Assembly: GCF_000576305.1 (NCBI RefSeq)
Contig: NZ_BAVZ01000005.1
Location: 186,001-250,000, forward strand
Reading direction: 5' to 3'
Origin: Paenibacillus pini JCM 16418
GTDB taxonomy: Bacteria; Bacillota; Bacilli; Paenibacillales; Paenibacillaceae
DNA length: 64,000 bases
The position numbers and the translations under genes are program-made. Positions within the stretch are counted from its first letter, which is position 1. Each line of letters begins with the position of its first letter. Shown piece after piece: positions 28,496-38,117 of the stretch. The notes under the pieces were generated by a model. It worked only from the letters and a program-made list of their open reading frames with translations. It did no database searches and had not been told where the DNA came from.

Positions 28496-29554
28496 CTAAG
28501 CTTTTAGGATCGTGGAGGAAGGACTTTCATGCATCGGTTTGAGACGCTTCCGCATTGTCATTGGTTTACCTATTACAAAAGGAAAATACTTATTAATAAT
28601 CAGTATGACTGGCATGGAGATTAGTAATGCGACTATCGTGTAGGCGATACTAGTTAACAGGGATAGATACGCAGGAACGTCTGTTGGTAGCTGGATTAAT
28701 TTACGGATGATCGCCAGTATAAATGGATGAAATACAAGTAGAACTAACGTATTAACACCGATAAACGTTACTATTATTTGACTCTGAATGGCTTGGGACA
28801 GCATTATGATTACGAAAATCCCGCTGATCGCTGAGACGTAGAATAAGATATAGTTTCCATAGGCTCCTGAGAAAATATCAATTTTCGTGTTCAATAGACC
28901 GGTTATTAGATTCATAATGAAAAAGAGGGACAGAAACTTATAATTGAAGTAAGGAGTAAGCTTATGTTGATACTGCTTAAATAGATGACCTAATCCGAAG
29001 AAAGGTAATACGATCATTGCGGCATCTAGATTCCATAGGAGCGGCTTAGCAAATAATAGATTATAGAGTAGACCAGCGATGGCAATTGCGATAATGACCA
29101 TCATAAAATGCGAAGGACTATGGTGGAATTTTTTGTGAATAACATAGTACATCATTTCAACAACAAATAGACAAATGACGAACCACAAAGTACCTGTATG
29201 GCTTGTCCAATCTGTATTTCGGATGGCTAGAAATGTACCGAGAATGGGCTTAATGACAGAGATGTCTGGATGCTCGCCTGATTTCCATTCGAGAAACCAC
29301 CAGGCATACGAGGGTATCGAGAATATTAGATAAGGAAGCAAAAGGGTCTTTGATTTTTTTGCCAACATCTGTTTGAATTTCGGATATCGTTCTGAGGAGA
29401 ATAAGTATCCCGAAATGAAGAAGAATAGCGGCATATGAAATGTGTAAATAAATTTGAGTAAAGGATTAGGAAGTAGTAGGGTGTGACCCCATATTACGAA
29501 AATCATCCCGAACCCTTTAGAGATATCTAACCATCCGACTCTCTTGGTATTCAT
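28496..29554 (-). CDS. Acyltransferase 3 family membrane protein
   Basis: This 352-residue polytopic protein (about ten helices) belongs to the acyltransferase 3 family (OafA/WecH/fucose 4-O-acetylase-like). The N-terminal signature GWLDISKGFGMIFVIWGHTLL supplies the catalytic-region histidine, and FFFISGYLFS follows. Such proteins O-acetylate surface glycans using acyl-CoA. It is convergent with the deacetylase gene, so the two may act on the same envelope polymer, which is only a suggestion. Confidence 0.85.
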   Translation of the reverse strand: MNTKRVGWLDISKGFGMIFVIWGHTLLLPNPLLKFIYTFHMPLFFFISGYLFSSERYPKFKQMLAKKSKTLLLPYLIFSIPSYAWWFLEWKSGEHPDISVIKPILGTFLAIRNTDWTSHTGTLWFVICLFVVEMMYYVIHKKFHHSPSHFMMVIIAIAIAGLLYNLLFAKPLLWNLDAAMIVLPFFGLGHLFKQYQHKLTPYFNYKFLSLFFIMNLITGLLNTKIDIFSGAYGNYILFYVSAISGIFVIIMLSQAIQSQIIVTFIGVNTLVLLVFHPFILAIIRKLIQLPTDVPAYLSLLTSIAYTIVALLISMPVILIINKYFPFVIGKPMTMRKRLKPMHESPSSTILKA

Positions 29555-29685
29555 GTGAAACGCCCCTTATCTATGAATATATTAGCGATACAATTTGTAT
29601 CATTAATACATTCATATTATCTTCCTTATATTGGTAATGTCAATCATTTATATAGGTCTTAAGGGTAAGACAAGAGTACATTGTA

Positions 29686-30246
29686 TTATTTATTGGATGT
29701 ATTAGCTGTCGTTCCCTTGATTGGCGATAAAATATCAATTAACAATTTGCCTCCTGCAATAATAGGTTGAAAGGTTTCGAGTCCCACCAATACGACACCA
29801 CCTATTGCATTTCCCTTGAAGTCAAATTCGGCACCATGACAAGGACATCGAAAGAAGAGACCATCCGTCATACGACGTTCCGTTTCAGGTGCAGGGAGAA
29901 CATCACATCCTAAGTGAGAGCATACCGATGACATAATGGACAAATCCCGGTCGGCATTACTTGTGACATAAATAAAACCTTTAACGTTTTTTTTGCTAAT
30001 TCCATCTCCTATCGTGGTATTATATCCAATCCTGTTAACCCCATTAATTACTTTGAATTGGTTAAGATCGCCAAGTTCTATGAGATTATCTTCTTTTTTC
30101 GAGGGAATCCCACCTTGTTGCCTGATGGCTCCATAGTATAAGAAACTGGTTAAACCAGCTACAATACCAACCGCTCCTAATGCTATTTTACCGGAGGTTC
30201 CTAAGAATAATCTTCTAGTGATCTTGTTTGGAAAACGTCTGCTCAC
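29686..30246 (-). CDS. Rieske [2Fe-2S] protein with Tat signal
   Basis: This 186-residue protein starts with a twin-arginine signal anchor (ITRRLFLGTSGKIALG). Its Rieske domain holds both cluster motifs: CSHLGC (C-x-H) near residue 123 and CPCHGAEF (C-x-x-H) near 149. It would carry electrons outside the membrane, as in the QcrA subunit of the menaquinol-cytochrome c reductase. No qcrB or qcrC is adjacent, so it is a stand-alone Rieske protein whose partner is unknown. Gene fragments lie upstream on the other strand. Confidence 0.85.
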   Translation of the reverse strand: MSRRFPNKITRRLFLGTSGKIALGAVGIVAGLTSFLYYGAIRQQGGIPSKKEDNLIELGDLNQFKVINGVNRIGYNTTIGDGISKKNVKGFIYVTSNADRDLSIMSSVCSHLGCDVLPAPETERRMTDGLFFRCPCHGAEFDFKGNAIGGVVLVGLETFQPIIAGGKLLIDILSPIKGTTANTSNK

Positions 30247-30312
30247 TGCCTGTACACATCTCCCCTCAATCGTTTGCTATTATATTCGTTAGATACACTT
30301 ATTTTCCTTTTA

Positions 30313-30506
30313 ATGGATAATAATCTGAATGATACGCTGAACAATCATTTTTGCTACATTTATAACATGGTCATTATTAGCCCTAATCGTTATTCCTGAG
30401 CTTCGCTTATCTGATCCAGGCTTATGAAGACAACGAGCATCCTGATACTATACCCCTTCAAATAGACACTAAGAAACCTAATGTGATTACAGGAGGAAAC
30501 GAGTGA
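30313..30506 (+). pseudogene. Decayed small membrane protein gene
   Basis: Read across frame changes, this stretch encodes a plausible small membrane protein: MDNNLNDTLN, then a helix FATFITWSLLALIVIPE, then a polar tail QAYEDNEHPDTIPLQIDTKKPN. At least two frameshifts (near 30343 and 30405) interrupt it. The tail ends at a TGA that overlaps a GTG with an AGGAGG site, as in coupled gene pairs. It has no recognised family. Confidence 0.35.
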
Positions 30507-30589
30507 ACTTGGAGGGGATTTTTGTTATGACTTTTTTTAATTCCCGCAAAAGGATGTCGTTGATAATGGTTCTCCAGAAAAAGTTGTAA
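30503..30589 (+). pseudogene. Truncated reading frame at island boundary
   Basis: A GTG (30503) or ATG (30527) start follows AGGAGG and GGAGGGG sites but encodes only about 20-28 residues (MTFFNSRKRMSLIMV) before TAA. It looks like the 5' remnant of a gene that was coupled to the preceding fragment. Base composition rises soon after, where the sulfatase island begins. Its identity is unknown. Confidence 0.3.
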
Positions 30590-30702
30590 AAAAGTTCAAC
30601 CTTTTGTATTCAAGAAATCAAAATTATACTTAATTAATGAAAGCGGATACATATCAGTGATAGCAACTTAAACAAAATTTTGGAGCAAAGGATTTGATAA
30701 GC

Positions 30703-32160
30703 ATGAGAATGATCTATCTGGATATTGACTCGCTCCGCCCGGATCATATGAGCTGCTATGGTTATCACCGGAAGACAACACCGAATCTGGACCGAATTGC
30801 AGCGGAAGGAATGCGGTTCGATCGCTGTTATACCGTATCTTCTCCGTGCGTGCCATCGCGCGCAAGCTTTATGTCCGGTCGATTTGGCGTCAATCATGGT
30901 GCGCTTACTCACTGGGGACCGGGCTGCGACTTTCAGTATCCGGAAGGGGATGGGCACAGCGAACGCATTCCTTTCTTTACCCGCTACCTGCGCAAGGCAG
31001 GCATGAAGACGGTCACCTTCTCGACGTTCGGGGATCGGCATCACGCCTGGTGGTATTTTGCCGGCTGGAATGAGGTTCACACCCATACGCTGAAGGAAGG
31101 AAACGAGAATGCGGACGAGGTGAACGCGGCCGTGATTCCTTGGCTTAAAGCTCACGGGAAGGAGGATAATTACTTTCTGCATATTCAGTACTGGGACCCG
31201 CACAGCTTTTATACGTATCCAAGATCATACATGGATCAGTGGAAGGATTCACCTGTTGGAGCCTTCCCGGACGAAGCGCAGATTGAAGAACAGCAAAAGA
31301 ACACCTTCCCGCGTTCTGCATCCTTTCTGCACTGGGGAGATCAATATCCAGAGACGATGCCTGGTGCGATTCGCAGCCGTGAGGATTTCAAACATCTAAT
31401 CGATGGCTATGACGGAGCGGTATCCTATATGGATTCCTTCGTGGGAGAATTAATGGATACGCTGCAAAAACTCGGCATTGAAGACGAGGTTTGCATCGTC
31501 GTCAGCGCGGATCATGCGGAATCGATGGGAGAGCAGGGGATCTATGTAGAGCATCCATGCGCAACGGAAGCGGTGCATCACATTCCGCTAATTATTAAGG
31601 CGCCTGGCATCGCGAAGGTACGCGGAACCTATGATGGTTTCCTCTATAATGTGGACGCTATCGCCACAATCACCGACATGGTTGGGCTGCCGATCCCACG
31701 CGGCTGGGATGGAAGGTCGTATCTTCAAGCGCTTCAAGGCGAGGAAATGGAAGGCCGTGATTATCTGGTCATGGAGCATGCCTTGTATACGTGTCAACGT
31801 TCGGTCCGTGATCCCAAGTGGTTCTTTTTAAGGACTTATCACACAGGACTCTACGACTTTGAAGAAGTAATTCTGTATGACATGGAGCAGGATCCCCATC
31901 AGACGCGGAATGTAGCTGCGGAGTACCCGGAGGTTGTGAACCTCATGGAGCATCGCATCGCAAACTGGCTGCAGGAGCAAATGAATAAACCGGGATACAA
32001 GGCCGATCCCATGCAAAAGGTGATTGAAACAGGACCTTATAAATACCTAACAGAGAACGACTGGGTCAGCCGCCTGCGCAGCAGAGGGTATGAGGAAGCT
32101 GCATCGAAGCTTCTCAGCCGGAGGACAGATGAGGGAATGAAGCCCGCTTATGAATTTTAG
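30703..32160 (+). CDS. Sulfatase (type I, alkaline phosphatase superfamily)
   Basis: This 485-residue cytoplasmic sulfatase shows metal-binding IDSLRPDHM at the start, and the catalytic C-x-P-S-R motif (SSPCVPSRASFMSG) whose cysteine must be converted to formylglycine. A later DHAESMGEQG block supplies further metal ligands. It hydrolyses a sulfate ester, probably imported; the substrate is unknown. ATG 30703 is used. The gene is clearly GC-richer than the flanking DNA and heads a collinear set with an ABC importer, suggesting uptake and desulfation of one compound. No formylglycine-generating enzyme is visible in the window. Confidence 0.88.
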   Translation: MRMIYLDIDSLRPDHMSCYGYHRKTTPNLDRIAAEGMRFDRCYTVSSPCVPSRASFMSGRFGVNHGALTHWGPGCDFQYPEGDGHSERIPFFTRYLRKAGMKTVTFSTFGDRHHAWWYFAGWNEVHTHTLKEGNENADEVNAAVIPWLKAHGKEDNYFLHIQYWDPHSFYTYPRSYMDQWKDSPVGAFPDEAQIEEQQKNTFPRSASFLHWGDQYPETMPGAIRSREDFKHLIDGYDGAVSYMDSFVGELMDTLQKLGIEDEVCIVVSADHAESMGEQGIYVEHPCATEAVHHIPLIIKAPGIAKVRGTYDGFLYNVDAIATITDMVGLPIPRGWDGRSYLQALQGEEMEGRDYLVMEHALYTCQRSVRDPKWFFLRTYHTGLYDFEEVILYDMEQDPHQTRNVAAEYPEVVNLMEHRIANWLQEQMNKPGYKADPMQKVIETGPYKYLTENDWVSRLRSRGYEEAASKLLSRRTDEGMKPAYEF

Positions 32161-32190
32161 TACAGCATGAATAAGAGGAGGGGCAATAAC

Positions 32191-32958
32191 ATGAACGCAA
32201 GCCGCGTATCTACACGACTCATTACGCCACTCTCGGTCATTTGTGGGATATTGATCTGGTATGCTTTATCCAAAATACCGAGCGTGGGCGCTATTATTAC
32301 GGATCCGATCCGTATCGCCAAAACGCTGTTCGCGGAAGCAAAGGCTGGAAGCCTCTGGACGAATATATCCGCCAGCATGCTGCGCGTGCTCGGGGGCTTT
32401 AGTCTTGGGCTTGTCGTAGCTATACCTGTCGCGTTTGTCATGGGCTGGTATAAGAATATCAGGGCGGCCATTGAGCCTTGGATCCAGTTTTTTCGTACCA
32501 TTCCGCCCATTGCATTAATTCCGCTGGTCATTGTATCTCAAGGAATCGGGGAGTCAGCGAAGATTGCCGTTATTTTTATCGCAACCTTCCTGGTTATGGT
32601 GATCTCCATTTTTCAGGGTGTGCGTAACGTCGATCCAACGCTGATTAAAGCCGCACGTGTGCTGGGCGCAACCGACCGTCATATATTCTTTGAAGTAGTG
32701 GTTCCGGCCTCATTTCCTTATATTCTAATTGGTGTCCGGCTGGGTTTGGCTAGTGCCTGGACCACACTGGTTGCTGCAGAAATGACCGGAGCAAACAAGG
32801 GGCTGGGCAACATGATTATGGAAGCGAGTCTCTACTTCAGGATGGACCTTGTCATTATGGGTATTTTCGTCATCGGTGTTATTGGCCTCGCTATGGACAA
32901 AGGCGTACTCTATCTCGAAAGGAGACTGACAGGATGGCAGGAACTGCGCAAATCGTAA
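32191..32958 (+). CDS. Sulfonate/taurine-type ABC transporter permease
   Basis: This 255-residue permease of the SsuC/TauC/NitT type has six membrane helices and the conserved EAA-loop-like segment (AARVLGATDRHIFFEVVVPASFPYI, in pieces). ATG 32191 follows GGAGGGG; the longer upstream start lacks a site. It overlaps the ATPase gene by 25 bases. With the next two genes it makes an importer for sulfonates, nitrate-like or organosulfur compounds. The neighbouring sulfatase suggests a sulfate ester or sulfonate. Confidence 0.87.
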   Translation: MNASRVSTRLITPLSVICGILIWYALSKIPSVGAIITDPIRIAKTLFAEAKAGSLWTNISASMLRVLGGFSLGLVVAIPVAFVMGWYKNIRAAIEPWIQFFRTIPPIALIPLVIVSQGIGESAKIAVIFIATFLVMVISIFQGVRNVDPTLIKAARVLGATDRHIFFEVVVPASFPYILIGVRLGLASAWTTLVAAEMTGANKGLGNMIMEASLYFRMDLVIMGIFVIGVIGLAMDKGVLYLERRLTGWQELRKS

Positions 32959-33754
32959 CCCCGGGCGTAACCACATTAGAGCAGCCCAAAATCAAAATTG
33001 AGAATCTACGTAAGACATATGAGGTGCGAGGCGGTGAGGTGATTGCGCTGAATGATGCTAACCTGGACATTATGCCCAATGAATTTATCAGCGTGGTCGG
33101 ACCCAGTGGCTGCGGCAAAACCACTTTACTGAACATCATTGCCGGGTTAGAAAAGGCCACCTCAGGCCGGGTAGAAGTGGATGGTAAGCTTGTTACTGAA
33201 CCAGGAAAGGATCGGGGGGTCGTATTTCAGCAGTATGCCTTGTTTCCTTGGAAAACCGTCATTAAAAATATCGAGTTTGGTCTGAAGCTGCGCGGATACA
33301 ACAAGGCCGAGCGGCGCGAAAAAGCTGAACAGTACCTAGAGTACGTCAACCTAAAGGATTTTGCCCATGCATATCCGAAGGAGCTGTCAGGGGGGATGAA
33401 GCAGCGTGTCGCGATTGCACGAGCCTATGCAGTTCAGCCGGAGGTACTGCTTATGGATGAGCCATTCGGTGCGCTGGATGCCCAGACAAGAGCACAGCTG
33501 CAGGAGGATCTGCTTAAGACATGGCAAACGGAGAAAAAGACCTGCTTCTTTATCACCCATGATGTGGAGGAGGCTGTCATTCTCGCCCAGCGTGTAGTCA
33601 TCATGAGTGCAAGACCGGTAGAATCAAGGAAATTATCGATGTGGATATTCCGTATCCACGGGATCAAACGACGAAGATGGATCCGAAATTTATCGCAATC
33701 AAGAATGAGATTTGGGCTAAAGTATACAAGGAGTATCTGGAAGTACAAAAATAA
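32934..33754 (+). pseudogene. Sulfonate/taurine-type ABC ATPase, frameshifted near its end
   Basis: The first 225 codons encode a complete SsuB/TauB-type ATPase core: Walker A (GPSGCGKTT), signature LSGGMKQRVAIARAY, Walker B (VLLMDEPFGALDA) and FFITHDVEEA. At 33617 one G is missing (CCGGGTAGA expected, CCGGTAGA found). Restoring it gives the normal C-terminus (SARPGRIKEIIDVDIPYPRD...) and a stop at 33754. As sequenced, the frame runs on to 33785 with unrelated residues. Because only the last 45 residues are affected, the error explanation is likely. Confidence 0.85.
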
Positions 33755-33781
33755 GAAATGCCAAGGGGGAATGGGTTGTTT

Positions 33782-34881
33782 ATGAAAACAAATACAAAAA
33801 AAGGCTTTCGTGCTTCTCTTCTGTTATCTGTAGTGATATGTTTGACACTTATGATAAGCGCCTGCGGTTCTGGCACCAAAACGGCTACAGGGGAAACGGC
33901 TGTGGAGACATCCGGGCAAGAGGCTCCTAAGGAAACTAAGACTGACTCTCCCAAATCGATTGTGAAAATCAACGTTGGATACATACCCGATCTAAATGGA
34001 GCTGCGCCGATTGTGGTGGCGGATGAAAAGGGCTATTTCAAGGATGCGGGCCTAAATGTTAACGCAGTTAAATTTTTGAGCGGTCCGCCTGAATTCCAGG
34101 CAATGGCTTCTGGCGATTTGGATATCGCCTATATTGGACCGGGTGCAACCTTCTTGGCTGCCCAAGGCCAAGGCAAGATTATCGCGCTGGCCAGCCTTGG
34201 CTTCGGTGATATGGTCTATGCGACCAAGAAATCCGGCATTCAGGATTGGAAGGATCTCAAAGGAAAAACCGTTGGAGTGCCCAAGGGAACCTCGGGTGAA
34301 ATGATTCTAAACCTAGGTATTGAAAAGGGTGGACTTAAGCCATCGGATGTCAACATCGTCAACATTGACGTTGCTGGGGCGGTCTCAGCTTCGTAGCGAA
34401 CAAGGTAGATGCAGTGGCTATCTGGTCACCATATACGAAGGAAATTGAGAAGCAGCTTGGCAAAGAGAATATCGTGAAGCTTGGGGATAACCGTACGTTC
34501 TATCCAGACTATGTATTCCCAGCAAGCTGGGTCGTAAATCCGAAGTTTCTGGAAGAGAAGCCTGAGGTCGTGCAGCAATTCCTAGAGGCATGGGTTAAAG
34601 CAAATGACTATAAAATCAAAAACGTGGATGAGACGATCGCTCTGACCTCAAAGTATACGCAGGTTCCGGAGGATTCATTGAAAGAGCAGTATGAAACGAT
34701 GGAATGGATTGAATCCTCCAAGATCGCAGGGTATATGAAGGACGGAACAAGTGTGAAATGGTTTGAAAATTTGGAGAAGATGTTCGTGGCGAACGGCAAA
34801 ATGGCTGAAGTTGTACCAGGCGACAAGTTTATCGCCACCGAACCGTTTGTGAAAGCGCAGGAAGCAGCCGGCGGCAATTAA
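33782..34881 (+). pseudogene. SsuA/NMT1-type substrate-binding lipoprotein, frameshifted
   Basis: A lipoprotein signal (lipobox ISAC) begins at ATG 33782. The first lobe of an SsuA/NMT1-like receptor follows (VGYIPDLNGAAPIVVADEKGYF, in pieces; GPPEFQAMASGDLDIAYIG). The frame stops at 34396. The second lobe continues in another frame (FVANKVDAVAIWSPYTKEIEKQL...) to 34881. One missing G in GGGGCGGTC near 34382 (GGGGCGGGTC expected) restores a receptor of about 366 residues. The last four bases overlap the convergent response-regulator stop. Confidence 0.85.
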
Positions 34882-35576
34882 GGCGCGCCGCGCACCTTAT
34901 GGATTAAATGAATGATATTCAGCTCGCGGAGCAGGGAGATGACCTCCTTGCTCCGTTTCTTTTGGAATTTTTTCAGAATGACGTTGATCTGCGACTTAAT
35001 CGTGGAAATCTCCACCTGCCGCTGCTTGGCAATTTCGGAAGTCTTGTAGCCACTGTATAGCAAATGGATGATTTCAAGCTCACTTGGCGTCAGCTGGGAC
35101 AGGATCATAGTGGCCTGAAACAGGTTTTCCTGATTCTTGCGGATGCGTGTAAATTCATTCTTGATCTTACTGGTGATTTCCGGATGCATTTGTGACATAC
35201 CTTCATGCGCACTGCGGACCCGCTGGACGATTTCTTGATCCGGACGGGTCTTAAGTACATAATCCACGGCTCCAGTCTCAAAGGCACTGAAGATGGTTTC
35301 ATCATCCTCATGAACCGTCAGGAATACGATTCGGGCATGGGGGAATTCTTCTAAAATATGCTGCGCATAAATAATGCCGTCATGCTTGGCGTCCATCTCA
35401 ATATCCATCAGAAGCACATCGGCACCAATCGTCCGCATTAGCTGTAGTGCCTGCTTGCCACTCGCGGCTTTCCCAGCAATCTGGATATCCTTATGTATGC
35501 TAAGGATGGAACAGAAATGCTCACGCAGTATGTCTAAATCCTCCGCAACGATGACCTGAATGGGTACGGTGTTCAT
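34878..35576 (-). CDS. NarL/LuxR-family response regulator
   Basis: This 232-residue regulator has a receiver domain (VIVAEDLDIL; phosphoacceptor aspartate in DVLLMDIEMD near residue 57). Its C-terminal LuxR-type helix-turn-helix is LTPSELEIIHLLYSGYKTSEIAKQR, in pieces. It pairs with the kinase 14 bases upstream on the same strand. Its stop codon overlaps that of the transporter receptor gene tail to tail, with no terminator between. It probably controls the sulfatase-transporter genes. Confidence 0.9.
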   Translation of the reverse strand: MNTVPIQVIVAEDLDILREHFCSILSIHKDIQIAGKAASGKQALQLMRTIGADVLLMDIEMDAKHDGIIYAQHILEEFPHARIVFLTVHEDDETIFSAFETGAVDYVLKTRPDQEIVQRVRSAHEGMSQMHPEITSKIKNEFTRIRKNQENLFQATMILSQLTPSELEIIHLLYSGYKTSEIAKQRQVEISTIKSQINVILKKFQKKRSKEVISLLRELNIIHLIHKVRGAP

Positions 35577-35590
35577 ATCGATGTTCCTCC

Positions 35591-37090
35591 CTAAGCTGTA
35601 TGCTTTTGATAGATTGGCAGAACAATTTGAAAGGTGGTTCCATAATCAGGCTCGCTCTCGACATGAATACGCCCGTCATGACCATGCACGATCTGCTTGG
35701 CATAGGATAGACCTACGCCCCAGTTGCGGGTCGTATTTTTGCTTGTGACAAAGGGGTCGAAGATGGTTTGCAACTGTTTCTTTTCCATGCCGCAGCCATT
35801 GTCCGTCACGCTGATAATGTTGAAATTGCCCTCAGGATAGGAAGTGATCTGGATGAAGCCGCGTATCTCCTCCGGAATGGCTTCCGCCGCATTGGTCAGA
35901 ATATTGTAAATCGCCTCAGACAGATGAGCCTGATCAGCGAGAATGGTGATTCCTTCATCCTCCAAGCGGATACGGACCTCAAGCTGCCTTGAACCTGAAT
36001 CGAATCGGCTTAGGATGTTATTCATCAGCTCGTGCACGTACACGGAACGCAGCTGCAGGTGGGTGGTTTTGATGGAACGATACAGCTGATCCAGACGCTC
36101 GAGCGTCTCGGATACGACGATGTTGGCCTTCCCCAGTGGATCCTTACTAGTGTCAGTGCCGTGTTCATTCACAGAGGGATTCAATTTGGCTTGATTCAGC
36201 AGCACCTGAATCATCAGCAGCTGATTCTTAATTCCATGTGTGAATACCTTGATACCCATATCTGCCGTCTTTAGCTTGCGATCCAGCATTAGGGTTTCCT
36301 CTCCCATTCTCTTCTCAATATCAGTGTAACGCCATATAGATAAGAGGCTGACTGTGGATAGAATTCCTGTAATACCGATGCCAAGATACCACTCAAACAG
36401 GTTCAGCGGCGGATTGAAGTTGGTGAAATCGGAGTACAGTACATAATAAGTGTGAACATCCGTGACCTGCATGGGCCCCATGAAACCCAAATAAAAATAA
36501 AACATAACCAGCGCAAACACGCCATAGAGAATATGCTTGATCTGCCTTTTCAGCCAGGGAATTGTGACATGGGAATAATAGTAAACGATAAGCGAAGTGG
36601 CGTAGAGCGCTGATATAACAAGCCATCCGCGGGTAATAAAGCTGATGATATAAGTGCTTCTCGGACTAAGCAAGCTAAGCATGGGTTTATAAATGACAGG
36701 ATCATAAAAAATGATATTGATGAGAGGTAGAATGGCATGAAGCGTCAATACCAGAAAACGATGCTTTATATGATTATTGTAGAAGAGAGAAAGGGACAGG
36801 CCTATAAAGCCAAATATGAATAGAGATCTGCCGATCGTAATCATGCGGCTGACGCCATCGATGCTGATTGGGGAATGAAGCAGCATGTTGCGAATCATGT
36901 CATTGAAAAAGAGCACAATGTTGACGCGATAATAGAATCCGCCGTATTTGGCGATAAACAGGACGAGTCCGGACATGCTGAGGAACCATCCAAGCAAAAC
37001 AATCGACATCCAGTAGACGGACGGATTCTTGGCTTTGGTAATAAACATGATAATCATGGCCGACATGAGGAGGATTAGTAGAATCGTCAT
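35591..37090 (-). CDS. Multi-helix sensor histidine kinase
   Basis: This 499-residue kinase has about seven or eight N-terminal transmembrane helices, a coiled linker, then a histidine region KVFTHGIKNQLLMIQVLLNQ near residue 285. The GHKL ATPase domain has N box YNILTNAAEAIPEE and G boxes TDNGCGM and WGVGLSYAKQIV. The membrane part rather than an extracellular domain is the likely sensor. It forms the two-component pair with the NarL-type regulator and lies between two sulfatase gene sets. Confidence 0.9.
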   Translation of the reverse strand: MTILLILLMSAMIIMFITKAKNPSVYWMSIVLLGWFLSMSGLVLFIAKYGGFYYRVNIVLFFNDMIRNMLLHSPISIDGVSRMITIGRSLFIFGFIGLSLSLFYNNHIKHRFLVLTLHAILPLINIIFYDPVIYKPMLSLLSPRSTYIISFITRGWLVISALYATSLIVYYYSHVTIPWLKRQIKHILYGVFALVMFYFYLGFMGPMQVTDVHTYYVLYSDFTNFNPPLNLFEWYLGIGITGILSTVSLLSIWRYTDIEKRMGEETLMLDRKLKTADMGIKVFTHGIKNQLLMIQVLLNQAKLNPSVNEHGTDTSKDPLGKANIVVSETLERLDQLYRSIKTTHLQLRSVYVHELMNNILSRFDSGSRQLEVRIRLEDEGITILADQAHLSEAIYNILTNAAEAIPEEIRGFIQITSYPEGNFNIISVTDNGCGMEKKQLQTIFDPFVTSKNTTRNWGVGLSYAKQIVHGHDGRIHVESEPDYGTTFQIVLPIYQKHTA

Positions 37091-37130
37091 ATCTGTAAAG
37101 CTCCTTTGATGGTTCTATTAGCTACGCCTT

Positions 37131-38018
37131 CTATTTGTAGTAGTGGGTTGGCGCGGAGCCGAAATAACGATGGAATGCCCGTGAAAATGAGGCGGTGTCC
37201 GAATATCCCAGACTTAGGGCTGTTTCCAGAACCGAGTGGCCTTGCTTCAGCATAAGGAGTGCTTTGTCCATTTTCAGCCGCTTCAGATATCGGGTAGGTG
37301 TGGTGCCAACGCGTTCGGTGAATAGTTTAGAAAAATAAGAGCGATGCACCCCTACATAGGCCGCGGCACTCTGAACGGTAATATCCTCGGTAAAGTGGGT
37401 ATCCATATAATTTTTACTGTCCTCGATCCAGTGATCTGGTTTGGTTAGAATGCTGTTCACCGGTTCCGTAGGTAGCAGCAGGCTGAGTAACCGATACAGC
37501 AGAATAGAGCGGTTCAAACGATCATGCACAGAGCTTCCTGTTCCGATATGAAGCAGTTGCTCGAAGGAAAGCAGGAACTCACGTGTCACTTTTTGCGATG
37601 CATAGGGTACCGATTCAACGAGTGGGATCGAGGTAAGAATGAAGGAGGCCTGCTCACCTTGAAAAGCAACCCATCCCATGCGCAGCTTGTCCGGGTTCGG
37701 ATGAATACGGTACGTGTAGGTATGATCTGGGAATAGACAGAATATATCGCCCTTATGCAAGATAACCGTCTGCTTACCTGTATTTAACTCCATAGCACCT
37801 GAATTTACAAAATGCAAACTATAGTAGGGTACCATTCGCGGCCCGGCATGATAACCTGGCTTGGCTTCATTCATACCCGCATGAATGGGCCAAATCCCTC
37901 CGCTTTTATCATATTCATCAGGGTTGAAATGGGTAACGTTATAGTACTCTTCAGCCCGTTCCAGCAAGAATGTATCCCCTTTCATAATACATGAATTTGC
38001 CTGAATTGTACCATACAA
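37131..38018 (-). CDS. AraC-family transcriptional regulator
   Basis: This 295-residue regulator has an N-terminal cupin-like sensing domain (YSLHFVNSGAMELNTGKQTVILHKGDIFCLFPD in pieces). Two C-terminal AraC helix-turn-helix motifs follow (ITVQSAAAYVGVHRSYFSKLF; SVLETALSLGYSDTASFSRAFHRYFG in pieces). It is divergent from the second sulfatase gene and probably activates it in response to a sugar-like or sulfated ligand. The start is uncertain: 38018 is the first ATG, and a later start near 37970 is possible. Confidence 0.88.
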   Translation of the reverse strand: MYGTIQANSCIMKGDTFLLERAEEYYNVTHFNPDEYDKSGGIWPIHAGMNEAKPGYHAGPRMVPYYSLHFVNSGAMELNTGKQTVILHKGDIFCLFPDHTYTYRIHPNPDKLRMGWVAFQGEQASFILTSIPLVESVPYASQKVTREFLLSFEQLLHIGTGSSVHDRLNRSILLYRLLSLLLPTEPVNSILTKPDHWIEDSKNYMDTHFTEDITVQSAAAYVGVHRSYFSKLFTERVGTTPTRYLKRLKMDKALLMLKQGHSVLETALSLGYSDTASFSRAFHRYFGSAPTHYYK

Positions 38019-38117
38019 CCTGACAAAATGTTAAAGATAGGCAACTTGCGATCATTGTTGAACGGCCTTGCTGGCAGATAAGATGATAGAAACGAACCCA
38101 GCAAAGGATGAAATGCT

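Noticed and set aside
30634-31203. 189-residue minus-strand frame antisense to the first sulfatase
   Set aside because: It is a shadow caused by the GC-rich codon usage of the sulfatase gene; no signals support it.
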